From: a bacterium DOLZORAL124_38_8
GTDB lineage: Bacteria > Patescibacteriota > Gracilibacteria > UBA4473
Direction of reading: 5' to 3'
DNA: 38,683 nucleotides
NCBI GenBank assembly: GCA_002747745.1
Contig: PDQG01000003.1
Location: 1-38,683, forward strand
Positions within the stretch are counted from its first letter, which is position 1, and each line of letters starts with the position of its first letter. The position numbers were made by a program, and so were the translations under genes. The notes under the pieces were generated by a model. That model had not been told where the DNA came from and made no database searches. It worked only from the letters and a program-made list of their open reading frames with translations. This document shows, piece by piece, positions 30,562-38,018 of the stretch.

Positions 30562-31164
30562 ATGAAAAAATTTCTCGTTTTTGCGCTTTCGGTGCTCGCG
30601 TCTACTTCAGCGTTTGCACAATTTATTACGCCTAATCCCGGAGATGATATTGTTCAGTCAGATTTTGTTCAAGATACTAAAAGTGAATACAATTATACTT
30701 TTACGGTTTTGAATATCTCAAAAGACAATGTTGATGCGACTCAAAATCAACCACGAATTGGTGATATGCTTTTGTTTAAAATTAATTTAAGCGGAAAACA
30801 ACCAATTGCGGATGAAGCGGTGATGGTAAATGTAGCTGGTTTGAAAGATGCAGTATCTTTTACCGAAGTAACACCAGGAGAAGTAAAAGGGAATAATTTG
30901 GAGTTTCCAAAGTTGAATAAAAGTGCCGATTTGTGGGAAGAAGAATACGGGTTTTATGTGCGTGTGAATGATACAAAAACGGAAAAACTTTCAGCTACAT
31001 ATAAAGACACCACATTGGAAATTCCTTTGAATTTATCAAGAGAAACTCGTTGTAAAGATTGTGAAGTGCCTAAAACTGGACCAGCACAACTGTATGTATG
31101 GATTTTAGCCGCTGTGGCGTTTTTTGTGGGAATTATTGGCTTGAAATCATTTAAACGCGGATAA
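30562..31164 (+). CDS. Secreted surface protein with VPKTG sorting-like C-terminus (200 aa)
   Basis: ATG 30562 gives a textbook signal peptide (MKKFLVFALSVLASTSAFAQ, cleavage after AFA). A beta-rich ectodomain of about 145 residues follows, with Asn- and Asp-rich loops. The C-terminus has VPKTG, a hydrophobic stretch of about 20 residues (LYVWILAAVAFFVGIIGL) and a basic tail KSFKRG. This three-part layout is that of sortase substrates (LPXTG-type), and a CxxC pair (CKDC) sits just before the motif. A TTG start at 30514 is possible but adds residues before the signal peptide. No sortase gene lies in the window. The alternative is a plain type I membrane protein. A strong terminator follows at 31189. 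Confidence 0.75.
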   Translation: MKKFLVFALSVLASTSAFAQFITPNPGDDIVQSDFVQDTKSEYNYTFTVLNISKDNVDATQNQPRIGDMLLFKINLSGKQPIADEAVMVNVAGLKDAVSFTEVTPGEVKGNNLEFPKLNKSADLWEEEYGFYVRVNDTKTEKLSATYKDTTLEIPLNLSRETRCKDCEVPKTGPAQLYVWILAAVAFFVGIIGLKSFKRG

Positions 31165-31188
31165 GAGAAATTTAAATTGAAAAATAAA

Positions 31189-31214
31189 AAATGCCCGGAA
31201 GGGCATTTTTTTTT
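31189..31214. terminator. Bidirectional rho-independent terminator
   Basis: AAATGCCC-GGAA-GGGCATTT (31189-31208) followed by a run of T on the plus strand and T-rich sequence on the minus strand. It separates the converging VPKTG-protein gene and dus gene. Confidence 0.9.
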
Positions 31215-32259
31215 ATTGGTGTTGGTTTAAGAAATTTTTTACGGCGTGTTTGACTTCGTCTTGATTGTGGCAATTCATTAATACTTCGCGGAAATCTTTG
31301 GCTCCCTCAAAACCGTTAATATAAATTTTGTAAAATCGTTTCAATGTGGCAAAAGCTCTGGTTCGACCACCAAAATAATGTCGATTCCAAAACGTGTCGC
31401 CAAACTCTTTCTCAAATAATCGGGTGTGTTCGAGGAGAATATCGGTTTTTTCTTTGATACTTTTTTCGGCAAATATTTCTTCGGCAAACAAGGTTGGGTT
31501 TTCAAAAATTCCGCGTCCAATCATAATTCCATCGGCGCCACATTCTTTCAGTTTGGCTCGTCCTTGGGCTATTGATTTAATATCACCGTTAAATAGTAAC
31601 ACCGTGTTGGGGGCGATTTCGTTTTTTAAATCGGTAATTTCTTGGGCTAGTTCCCAGTGGGCGGGTACTTTTGACATTTCTTTTTTTGTTCGTAGGTGGA
31701 TAGTTAGTGCGTCGAGGTCTTGTTTGAGTAAAAATTTTATCCAATCTAAATCAATGTGGTTAAACCCTAATCGTGTTTTGACCGCAAATGGTATGGGGTT
31801 TTTGCTGGCGGCAATACCCGCTTTGGCGTTTTTGATGATTTCCGCTACGGTTGGCCAGTGTTCTTTTTGGGTTAATGCGGCACCACACACCTGTTTTACA
31901 ATATTTTTTTGCGGACACCCAGTGTTTAAATCAAGTCCGTCAAAGCCCATATTGGCAATTTCTTGGGCGACTTTAAAATAGTTTTCTGGTTTGCCTCCAA
32001 AGATTTGGGCGATGATTGGTTTTTGTTTTTTTTCAAAACGAAAAATTTGAGTTTTTATTCGTCGGTGGGCTTGTGGGGTTGACATTCCGTCAACGGCTCC
32101 AAACTCGGTATAAAACAAATCAGGTCGTCCTAATTGATTTATAATCGTTCGGAAAGCCTGGTCGGTTACATCGGCCATGGGCGCGAGCACAAAAAATCCG
32201 TTTGGTTTTTTCGTTTTCAATTCCTGCCAAATATTGGTTGGTTTTTTCTTCCAGAACAT
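31213..32259 (-). CDS. dusB: tRNA-dihydrouridine synthase (Dus)
   Basis: The 348-residue protein is a TIM-barrel flavoenzyme. VLAPMADVTDQAFR (about 24-37) is the FMN-binding start of the Dus family; QIFGGKPENY (about 85), LDLNTGCPQKNIVKQVCGAAL (about 112, with the catalytic Cys of the 'G-C-P' loop), FAVKTRLGFN (about 158), LTIHLRTKKE (about 182), LLFNGDIKS (about 218) and GIMIGRGIFENPTLF (about 244) follow in the usual order. Dus enzymes reduce uridines in the D-loop of tRNA with NADPH and FMN. The symbol dusB is the nearest fit rather than a proven subtype. A promoter candidate is at 32285-32312. Confidence 0.9.
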   Translation of the reverse strand: MFWKKKPTNIWQELKTKKPNGFFVLAPMADVTDQAFRTIINQLGRPDLFYTEFGAVDGMSTPQAHRRIKTQIFRFEKKQKPIIAQIFGGKPENYFKVAQEIANMGFDGLDLNTGCPQKNIVKQVCGAALTQKEHWPTVAEIIKNAKAGIAASKNPIPFAVKTRLGFNHIDLDWIKFLLKQDLDALTIHLRTKKEMSKVPAHWELAQEITDLKNEIAPNTVLLFNGDIKSIAQGRAKLKECGADGIMIGRGIFENPTLFAEEIFAEKSIKEKTDILLEHTRLFEKEFGDTFWNRHYFGGRTRAFATLKRFYKIYINGFEGAKDFREVLMNCHNQDEVKHAVKNFLNQHQ

Positions 32260-32284
32260 CGTTTGTAGGTTTTATTCGAGCGTG

Positions 32285-32312
32285 AATATAACAAAACAGA
32301 AAAATTTAGCAA
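32285..32312 (-). promoter_or_regulatory. Candidate promoter of dus
   Basis: Minus-strand TTGCTA (32307-32312), 16-bp spacer, TATATT (32285-32290). Start near 32278, about 19 nt before the ATG. Confidence 0.4.
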
Positions 32313-32321
32313 AGAGAAGTC

Positions 32322-32987
32322 CTAGTGGAATAATTCTGGATAATCAGTTCCTATTTCATCAATGCCGAGTGGTATTAACTTTGTTCCAAGTGGTTTTGTT
32401 ACATGATACGCATAAACGATTTTTCCCCGTTTGTGTGCTTTTTCTATCATATCCTTTGTAACAATAATTCCTTTTGGACCAATCATGTCGACAGAAAGTT
32501 TATCTACTAATTGCCAGATATGTTCGGAATATTCTCTGAATAATAACCCTGTTTTTAGGTTTGGGTTTATAGATTTGATTTCTTTTAAAAGTTCTGCGTC
32601 GAAAGAGGTTATAATGGTGTTATCTATAAGATTATTTTTCAATAGAATTTCATATACTGGTTTTGGTGTATGGGGTGCTTTTAATTCTATTTGTAAATCA
32701 ATTTTACCTTTAGCAATATCAATAACTTCTTGTAGAGTTGGAATGCTTTGTCCATTTTCTAAACGATATTTTTTTAATTCTGATAATTTTAATTCGTGAA
32801 CCAATCCGGTACCGTTCGTCACTCGAGAGATTTCATCATCATGAAATACGACCACATGATTGTCTTTTGATAATTTCACATCTAATTCGGCTTTATCACA
32901 ACCAAGCTTAATAGCTATTTGAAAGGATTCAAGACTGTTTTCGGCGGTGTGTCCAGCAGCACCTCTATGACCAATTATTTTTACCAT
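32322..32987 (-). CDS. Glycerophosphodiester phosphodiesterase
   Basis: The 221-residue cytoplasmic protein has the GDPD TIM-barrel signature: IGHRGAAGHTAENSLESF (residues 5-22, with the catalytic His and the following Glu-Asn), ELDVKLSKDNHVVVFHDDEISRVTNGTG (about 38-65, providing the metal-binding Glu and Asp and the second catalytic His), LQIELKAPH (about 97) and the C-terminal GIDEIGTDYPE. It hydrolyses glycerophosphodiesters from lipid turnover to glycerol-3-phosphate and an alcohol. It has no signal peptide, unlike periplasmic GlpQ, so it is the UgpQ-like cytosolic type. The promoter at 32997-33025 would give an almost leaderless mRNA. Confidence 0.92.
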   Translation of the reverse strand: MVKIIGHRGAAGHTAENSLESFQIAIKLGCDKAELDVKLSKDNHVVVFHDDEISRVTNGTGLVHELKLSELKKYRLENGQSIPTLQEVIDIAKGKIDLQIELKAPHTPKPVYEILLKNNLIDNTIITSFDAELLKEIKSINPNLKTGLLFREYSEHIWQLVDKLSVDMIGPKGIIVTKDMIEKAHKRGKIVYAYHVTKPLGTKLIPLGIDEIGTDYPELFH

Positions 32988-32996
32988 ACGATTGTT

Positions 32997-33025
32997 ATTA
33001 TATTTTTTTTAATATTTGGGTCTAA
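32997..33025 (-). promoter_or_regulatory. Promoter of the glycerophosphodiesterase gene (leaderless)
   Basis: Minus-strand TTAGAC (33020-33025), 17-bp spacer, TATAAT (32997-33002). Start near 32990, about 3 nt before ATG 32987. Confidence 0.6.
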
Positions 33026-33031
33026 TGATTT

Positions 33032-33274
33032 TTATTCAGGAATAATAGGCATAAACAGTCGAAGACAAAATACAATGAGGCATAAAATCATTAGCACATA
33101 AGTCCATTGAAGCCATTTGTTAGGAATGAATGCGCTCAACAATGACAAAATAAAAACAGCGACTAATTCGATGGTGTTGGCTAAACTTTGGGCTCCGAAT
33201 CCAACGGCGGTTAGAAATATCCAAAATATACTGGGGAAAAGTATAATACCGATTTTTCTGGTTCCCTTTTTCAT
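33032..33274 (-). CDS. Small integral membrane protein (80 aa), unknown function
   Basis: No family recognised. ATG 33274 (MKKGTRKIG) is preferred to the upstream ATG 33307, which lies inside the terminator hairpin of hpf. The protein has a basic N-terminus and two or three hydrophobic segments (about 8-28, 30-48 and 57-75), with a short NKW loop between the second and third. This 'positive-inside' start suggests the N-terminus is cytoplasmic. The gene lies between hpf and the glycerophosphodiesterase on the same strand but is separated from hpf by a terminator. No Shine-Dalgarno site is visible. Confidence 0.6.
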   Translation of the reverse strand: MKKGTRKIGIILFPSIFWIFLTAVGFGAQSLANTIELVAVFILSLLSAFIPNKWLQWTYVLMILCLIVFCLRLFMPIIPE

Positions 33275-33291
33275 GTGAAAATTTGTTATGA

Positions 33292-33319
33292 AAAAATCCT
33301 GCCGCAAGGCAGGATTTTT
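33292..33319 (-). terminator. Rho-independent terminator after hpf
   Basis: AAATCCTGCC-GCAA-GGCAGGATTT forms a perfect stem; the minus strand continues with six T. It begins 2 bp after the hpf stop. Confidence 0.9.
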
Positions 33320-33320
33320 A

Positions 33321-33632
33321 TTAGTGTGTTTCGTTAAACTTTATTACTTGTTCGCGGAGTGATTTTTTTAGTTTATCAGCGAGCCCTTTAATGTCTTCAT
33401 TATCGGCTTCTGCCATGAATTTTCCTCCGTGTGGGCTCGTCATATATAATTTCCCGTGGAATTTATCTCCACTGTGGTGTTTATCTTTGCTTAGTTTGAC
33501 TTCAATTCGTACTGAGTCCTCATCGCCGGCGTGTTTTCCTAGGTATTTAGTTATTCCTTGTAATCGTTTTTCAAAATATTGTTGGTCTTCTTCAAAAAAC
33601 GTTACATCACCGGTATTAAATTGGATAATCAT
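33321..33632 (-). CDS. hpf: Ribosome hibernation promoting factor (short HPF/RaiA)
   Basis: The 103-residue protein has the HPF/RaiA fold pattern: an N-terminal strand with FNTGDVTF, helix YFEKRLQGITKYLGKH, strands SVRIEVKLSKDKHHSGDKFHGKLYMTSP (about 40-68) and the C-terminal helix DIKGLADKLKKSLREQVIKF (about 80-99). It lacks the C-terminal dimerisation domain of long HPF. Such proteins bind the 30S decoding site in slow growth and inactivate ribosomes. The candidate promoter has TTGAGA (33660-33665 on the minus strand) and TTTAAT (33637-33642) at 17 bp, nearly leaderless, with the -35 inside a perfect 12-bp dyad that might be an operator. Confidence 0.88.
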   Translation of the reverse strand: MIIQFNTGDVTFFEEDQQYFEKRLQGITKYLGKHAGDEDSVRIEVKLSKDKHHSGDKFHGKLYMTSPHGGKFMAEADNEDIKGLADKLKKSLREQVIKFNETH

Positions 33633-33636
33633 AATG

Positions 33637-33683
33637 ATTAAAAATTAAAAGATAGATACTCTCAATATGTTTTGAGAGTATCT
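33637..33683 (-). promoter_or_regulatory. hpf promoter region with overlapping 12-bp dyad
   Basis: AGATACTCTCAA (33654-33665) and TTGAGAGTATCT (33672-33683) form a perfect 12-bp inverted repeat with a 6-nt loop. The minus-strand TTGAGA in one arm serves as a possible -35, with TTTAAT 17 bp on (33637-33642). It may be an operator or a transcript hairpin. Confidence 0.4.
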
Positions 33684-33735
33684 TGATGATAACATTTTTT
33701 AGCGTTTTTCCCAAAATTTTTTGGGGTTCATTTCG

Positions 33736-33804
33736 GTCATTCTGGCTTGTCCAGAATCTAAAACCCATTTTTAAGAGATTCCCGCCTGCGCGGGAATGAG
33801 GTTT
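33736..33804 (+). repeat. Palindromic interspersed repeat, copy C
   Basis: Same 68-bp element as at 25657, with both stems intact. It lies between hpf and purM, in a 330-bp gene-free stretch that otherwise holds the second palindrome and a terminator. Confidence 0.9.
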
Positions 33805-33842
33805 TAGTGTAAACTTGAAGACTTGTTGAATCGTTAATTTGT

Positions 33843-33883
33843 AAAGGAGACCCCGTCATTTTTTAACATATTAGACGGGGAGG
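33843..33883 (+). repeat. Second-type palindromic repeat, copy 2
   Basis: AAAGGAGACCCCGTCAT ... GACGGGGAGG as at 25766; the loop differs in sequence and length while the stem is identical. It follows copy C after 38 bp, as copy 1 follows copy A after about 40 bp. Confidence 0.85.
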
Positions 33884-33886
33884 GAT

Positions 33887-33914
33887 TAAAAAAGACCCTG
33901 AATCAAGTTCAGGG
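33887..33914 (-). terminator. Rho-independent terminator of the purF-purM operon
   Basis: CCCTGAA-TCAAG-TTCAGGG (33895-33913) is followed on the minus strand by TCTTTTTTAA. It lies about 50 bp after the purM stop. Confidence 0.75.
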
Positions 33915-33962
33915 AATTATTAAAGAATTTTTCGAGTTGGACTTGAAGTTTCCAACGTTTTC

Positions 33963-35048
33963 TTATTCAGTCTCGAAAGTCAGCGTATTGTGCGTGTATT
34001 GAGAAATCAGTTCGATTTTACCAGTCGTATTAATTTCTCCTACAATTTGCGCTTGAATTTCTTGGTCATACGCATTCAACGCGTCCGCAATATTTTGAGC
34101 GTCAGCTTCATCAACAATCAACATCATAGCCGTTCCTGAATTCCAAGTGCGGTAGGCTTCTTCGTCGGCTACATTTCCTAATTCTTTTAGTTTTTTTAGG
34201 GCGTCGTGCGGAGCGTGTAAATTATCGAGTTTGGCTCCAAGGGTTTGATCGTTAAAAATTCGTGGTAAGTTACCTGGAATTCCACCACCGGTTACGTGCA
34301 CAATACCGTGTACGTCGTATTTTTTTTCGCCGTCAAACGTTCCAATTACGGCTTCTAAAATGGCTCGTTGGAAAATTTTTGAAGGAGTTAATAGTACTTC
34401 GCCCCAAGTTTTTCCGTCTTGGTATTCGACCGTTTCCCAATCAGGTCCAAAATTGTTGGCACAAATTCGTCGGGCTAAACTTAATCCGTTACATCGAAAG
34501 GCGCGTCCTTTAAGTCCGACAATTTTTTGTCCAGCGGCAATATTTTCACCCGTAATAACGCGGTCTTTTTGTACCACTCCTACGGCGTCAGCGCCCCAAC
34601 CAGTTCCGTTGGTCATGTCTCCAACTTCGGCAATTTCTCCCCCTGGAATCACTACTTTTTGTTCTTGGCAGGCTTTAGACAACGATTCCATCATGGCCGA
34701 AATTTCTGATGGTTCAATGGCGGTGGTTTCAAAGGTGTTCGTGATAGAAACGGTTTCGGCTCCAGAACAAATAGCGTCATCGGCTACCATACATAATAAA
34801 TCTTGCCCGAGTCCGTCAAACTTTTTAATTTTTTCGGCAATGGTAATTTTGGTTCCAACGGTGTCGCAGCATTGGGTTAAATAAAAATTTCCCATATCAA
34901 GTAGTCCCGAAAATCCACCGTCTTGAATAACCGGAGCACCAATCATATTGGCTCGTCCAGCAAAGGTTTGTTTGGCAAATTTGTACGCATTTTTTGAGGC
35001 TGCGTCGCCTGCGGCAATGTTTACTCCTGATTCGGCGTAGGTTGTCAT
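33963..35048 (-). CDS. purM: Phosphoribosylformylglycinamidine cyclo-ligase (AIR synthetase)
   Basis: The 361-residue product opens with YAESGVNIAAGDAASK, the classic PurM start, and contains LLCMVADDAICSGAETV (about 85, the ATP-binding 'M-x-x-N/D-D' block), GGEIAEVGDM (about 135), LLTPSKIFQRAI (about 220), IVHVTGGGIPGNLPRIF (about 249) and WNSGTAMMLIVDEADA (about 303). PurM closes the imidazole ring of purine precursors using ATP. The final residues (NTTGKIELISQY) match the usual end. It starts 8 bp after the Wzz-like gene and belongs to an operon with purF. No other pur genes lie in the window. Confidence 0.95.
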   Translation of the reverse strand: MTTYAESGVNIAAGDAASKNAYKFAKQTFAGRANMIGAPVIQDGGFSGLLDMGNFYLTQCCDTVGTKITIAEKIKKFDGLGQDLLCMVADDAICSGAETVSITNTFETTAIEPSEISAMMESLSKACQEQKVVIPGGEIAEVGDMTNGTGWGADAVGVVQKDRVITGENIAAGQKIVGLKGRAFRCNGLSLARRICANNFGPDWETVEYQDGKTWGEVLLTPSKIFQRAILEAVIGTFDGEKKYDVHGIVHVTGGGIPGNLPRIFNDQTLGAKLDNLHAPHDALKKLKELGNVADEEAYRTWNSGTAMMLIVDEADAQNIADALNAYDQEIQAQIVGEINTTGKIELISQYTHNTLTFETE

Positions 35049-35056
35049 GGTTAAAA

Positions 35057-35941
35057 TTATTTATGGAATACAATGAAGGCTACTTTTTCGAAAATAGCTT
35101 GTAAGTTTTTTATTTCTGTCAGAGTGGTTTCGCCAATTTTTACTAATAAGACGGGTGTATCTCGAATTTCTGAAACTGAGTCTCGGGCGGCGAGTGAAAA
35201 ATACTTGTCGGCTTTGGCAAAGGTTCCAATTAAACGTGGAGATTCGAACGTACTTAAGTATTGGTCGAGTAATAATTGGTCGTGTTTTCCGAGTTTTTGT
35301 GAAATATGTAAAATGGGTGTGTCTTTGGCTAAGGCTTCTATTTGTGAAATATGTGATACTTTTTGGTTGGCGGTTTCGATGATAATCGGTAACATTCCCG
35401 CAAAGAAAAGTGATAACATAACTGCTCCTACCCAATACCAAGTGGCTGGAATGGCGTAAATTTGGTGTGAAACACGAGGGGTGCTAATGTTGATGGGATA
35501 GGGGTTTTCGGTGTTATAATCGGCTATGTTTTGGGTAATGGTTTTGATAAGTGAGTCCGCCATTTTTTGTTCCAAAGCGCGTTCTTCTTCGTACAACGTC
35601 GTTGTCCAAAACACATTCATTCGGTTTTGTTTGCGGGCGGTTAACTTTTTCTTCAAATTATCAATGTAAAAGTCACCATTTTTTAAGATTTCAGCTCGAA
35701 AGGCTGGGTCTTTGGCCCAACCAGCTAAGGTGTCGGCGACTTTTTCAGCTGAATCGGCTGGATCATCAAGGGCTGAATTTTGTGTATGCGCCATTGGTTT
35801 GACACTAAAATACACAATGGTTCGGCTCATAGCTGGAATAAGGGCTTGAATGCCCCCAAAGATTAATAGACTAAGACAAAAAGTGACAATAGCGAGTTTT
35901 TTTTGTCGGATGATCGGTGAAAGCATATCGAATATATTCAT
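35057..35941 (-). CDS. Wzz-like two-membrane-segment protein (chain-length determinant type)
   Basis: The 294-residue protein has a short cytoplasmic N-terminus, a membrane helix at about 15-36, an exported helical domain of about 140 residues (DDPADSAEKVADTLAGWAKDPAFRAEIL, then charged helices), and a second membrane helix at about 170-192. This is the topology of Wzz/chain-length determinant and capsule export co-polymerases. A cytoplasmic C-terminal domain of about 100 residues follows (from NQKVSHISQIEALAKD), which lacks a Walker A motif, so it is not a BY-kinase fusion. Such proteins set the length of polysaccharides. It lies within a purine operon, 10 bp after purF and 8 bp before purM, which is unexpected. 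Confidence 0.6.
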   Translation of the reverse strand: MNIFDMLSPIIRQKKLAIVTFCLSLLIFGGIQALIPAMSRTIVYFSVKPMAHTQNSALDDPADSAEKVADTLAGWAKDPAFRAEILKNGDFYIDNLKKKLTARKQNRMNVFWTTTLYEEERALEQKMADSLIKTITQNIADYNTENPYPINISTPRVSHQIYAIPATWYWVGAVMLSLFFAGMLPIIIETANQKVSHISQIEALAKDTPILHISQKLGKHDQLLLDQYLSTFESPRLIGTFAKADKYFSLAARDSVSEIRDTPVLLVKIGETTLTEIKNLQAIFEKVAFIVFHK

Positions 35942-35951
35942 TTTGTTCGGT

Positions 35952-37433
35952 TTAAATATTTACTAAAGGCATATCACGTTTTTGAACACGAGCTGATTTT
36001 TCGAGTCTTTCAAGGTAGGCTTCATCAACGTCGCCCGTGATATATTTTCCATCAAAACATGAACAATCAAATTGTTCAATGTTTGGATTTCCCACCTTAG
36101 CGGCGGCGATGGTGTCTTCAAGAGTTTGGTAGAACAAGTGGTCAATTCCGAGTGATTGAGCGACTTCTTCGGTGGTTAAGCCGTGGGCCACTAACTCTTT
36201 GCGAGTGGGCATATCTACCCCATAGACGTTGGGATGTTTTACGGCTGGAGCCGCGCTGGCAACATACACATTTTTCGCTCCTGCGTCTCGACACATTTTT
36301 ACAATTTGTCTCATCGTAGTTCCGCGCACAATCGAGTCGTCAACGAGTAATACGTTTCGGTTTCTAAACTCTAACGGAATAATGTTGAGTTTTTGTTTCA
36401 CTGATTTTTGTCGTTCTTTTTGGTCGGGCATAATAAAGGTTCGTCCGACGTAGCGGTTTTTAACCAATCCTTCGCGGTATTTAATACCTGTGGCTTTTGA
36501 TAACTCTAAAGCAACCGGTCGAGAAGAATCTGGAACCGGAATAATTGAATCGATTTCTAACCCAGAGGCTTTGACTTGTTTGGCTAAAGCGTCGCCGAGT
36601 CGTAACTGGAATTTATAAACGGAAATATCATCGATCATTGAATCTGGACGTGCCAAGTAGATATACTCAAAAATACAAGGGGAGAGATTTCCTTCCACAC
36701 ATTGTTTGGTATGTACTTGTCCGTCGAGCGTTATGAGCAAGGCTTCTCCGGGTTTTACGTCTCGAATTTTTTGATAATCATTTGGATAAAAGGCGGCATC
36801 TTCAGAGGCAAAAATGTATTCGTCGCCGGTGCTAGTTTTTTTTGAACCATAACTTAATGGTCGGATTCCAAACGGATCGCGGAACACCAACATTCCAACT
36901 CCATGAATTAAGCTAATTACAGAATAAGCCCCTTTGACGGTTTTCATGAGTTCTGTGACAGAGTTAAAAATTATGTCGAGTGAATCGGTATGTCCGTTTT
37001 TTATTTCGTGGTGGATATAATCGGCAAACGTGTTTAGCAGCATTTCGGTATCCGATTCGGTTCGAAGGTACCGGTGATATTTTTCTCGAATTTCGAGTGA
37101 ATGTTCGGCGGTATTGGTTAAATTTCCGTTATGAATCATATAAATTCCAAAAGGGGAATTTACGAAAAAAGGTTGGGCCTCAGAGACGTCGCTGGTACCA
37201 GCGGTTGGGTAACGTACGTGTCCCATTCCGAAGTTTCCTTGCAGTTTGGCAACATTTTGATTGTTAAACACATCTCGAACGAGTCCGCTGCCTCGTTGTT
37301 CATGGAATTTTTTCCCGTCATAGGTAACTATTCCGGCGGCATCTTGTCCGCGATGTTGGAGCATTAAAAGTCCATTATAAATATCAAGAACCGAATTCTT
37401 TTCAGGTTTATAGATTCCAATAATTCCGCACAT
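35952..37433 (-). CDS. purF: Amidophosphoribosyltransferase
   Basis: The 493-residue enzyme starts MCGIIGIY, with Cys at position 2 as the N-terminal glutamine-hydrolysing nucleophile after Met removal. The frame runs on to 37445 (MKFT before it), but ATG 37433 puts Cys where family members need it; a short propeptide is the alternative. The glutaminase half shows QHRGQDAAGI (about 29) and HNGNLTN (about 100). The PRPP-binding loop VLLVDDSIVRGTT lies near residue 360. HPNVYGVDMPT (about 400) has Asn where the iron-sulphur type of Bacillus has Cys, so the enzyme resembles the E. coli type without the cluster. It commits PRPP to purine synthesis. Confidence 0.95.
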   Translation of the reverse strand: MCGIIGIYKPEKNSVLDIYNGLLMLQHRGQDAAGIVTYDGKKFHEQRGSGLVRDVFNNQNVAKLQGNFGMGHVRYPTAGTSDVSEAQPFFVNSPFGIYMIHNGNLTNTAEHSLEIREKYHRYLRTESDTEMLLNTFADYIHHEIKNGHTDSLDIIFNSVTELMKTVKGAYSVISLIHGVGMLVFRDPFGIRPLSYGSKKTSTGDEYIFASEDAAFYPNDYQKIRDVKPGEALLITLDGQVHTKQCVEGNLSPCIFEYIYLARPDSMIDDISVYKFQLRLGDALAKQVKASGLEIDSIIPVPDSSRPVALELSKATGIKYREGLVKNRYVGRTFIMPDQKERQKSVKQKLNIIPLEFRNRNVLLVDDSIVRGTTMRQIVKMCRDAGAKNVYVASAAPAVKHPNVYGVDMPTRKELVAHGLTTEEVAQSLGIDHLFYQTLEDTIAAAKVGNPNIEQFDCSCFDGKYITGDVDEAYLERLEKSARVQKRDMPLVNI

Positions 37434-37515
37434 AGTAAATTTCACAAAAAATACGCGTCTAGTGTAAGAACCTCAAAAAATAAAACAATTAAAAACCGCG
37501 TAAAAATTCAATGAA

Positions 37516-38010
37516 TTATCGATGAAATCCTGATCGGCGAGAGAATGTCCGACGGATTCGTCGTCTTTTTTTGATGTTTTTGTTGGGAGCGTGTCGTTTA
37601 GAAAATGTATACCGATTTTTAGAACTAGGATGATACTTTATTTTATGTGTTGGGCGGGTATCAACGGTTTTGAGACACTCGGTGTTTGGGATTCGTTGTT
37701 CAACCAATTCACAAAAAATTCCCGCTCGTTGAATTTGTTTTCGGGTTGGGCGGTAATAATTGGGAGTTGAAAATTTTTTGGTGTAATCGGTTTGTGTATT
37801 TTGGAATGGGGTTTTGATATTCTTTCGGCTCAATCGAAACCGTGGACGATTGGTGTTGCGTCGATGATAGGGTATTTTTTGTCGTTTTTTGAGCATGTAG
37901 CCGTTGAAGGTGCGTGGGTACCGAAATCCAACAAAACTACGAGCAGATAAAGATTCAATCGTAAGGAAACATCCGAATAATAGGGCGAGTCCGAGGTATA
38001 TTTTTTTCAT
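37516..38010 (-). CDS. Very basic secreted protein of unknown function (164 aa)
   Basis: ATG 38010 gives a clear signal peptide (MKKIYLGLALLFGCFLTIESLSA). The rest is unusually rich in Arg, Lys and His with Tyr, Thr, Asn and Pro (RRNTNRPRFRLSRKN, KKRRRIRRTFSRRSG near the end) and nearly lacks acidic residues. Two cysteines (FCELVEQRIPNTEC) may form a disulphide. No known family is apparent. An extreme positive charge suggests binding to DNA, to acidic polysaccharide or to a host surface; this is inference. A TTG at 38016 is the alternative start. The promoter at 38019-38047 would give a leaderless mRNA. Confidence 0.7.
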   Translation of the reverse strand: MKKIYLGLALLFGCFLTIESLSARSFVGFRYPRTFNGYMLKKRQKIPYHRRNTNRPRFRLSRKNIKTPFQNTQTDYTKKFSTPNYYRPTRKQIQRAGIFCELVEQRIPNTECLKTVDTRPTHKIKYHPSSKNRYTFSKRHAPNKNIKKRRRIRRTFSRRSGFHR

Positions 38011-38018
38011 CGGCAATA

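Noticed and set aside
33274..33307. Upstream ATG 33307 as start of the small membrane protein
   Set aside because: This ATG lies within the hpf terminator hairpin, so the added residues come from terminator DNA; ATG 33274 gives a normal basic N-terminus.
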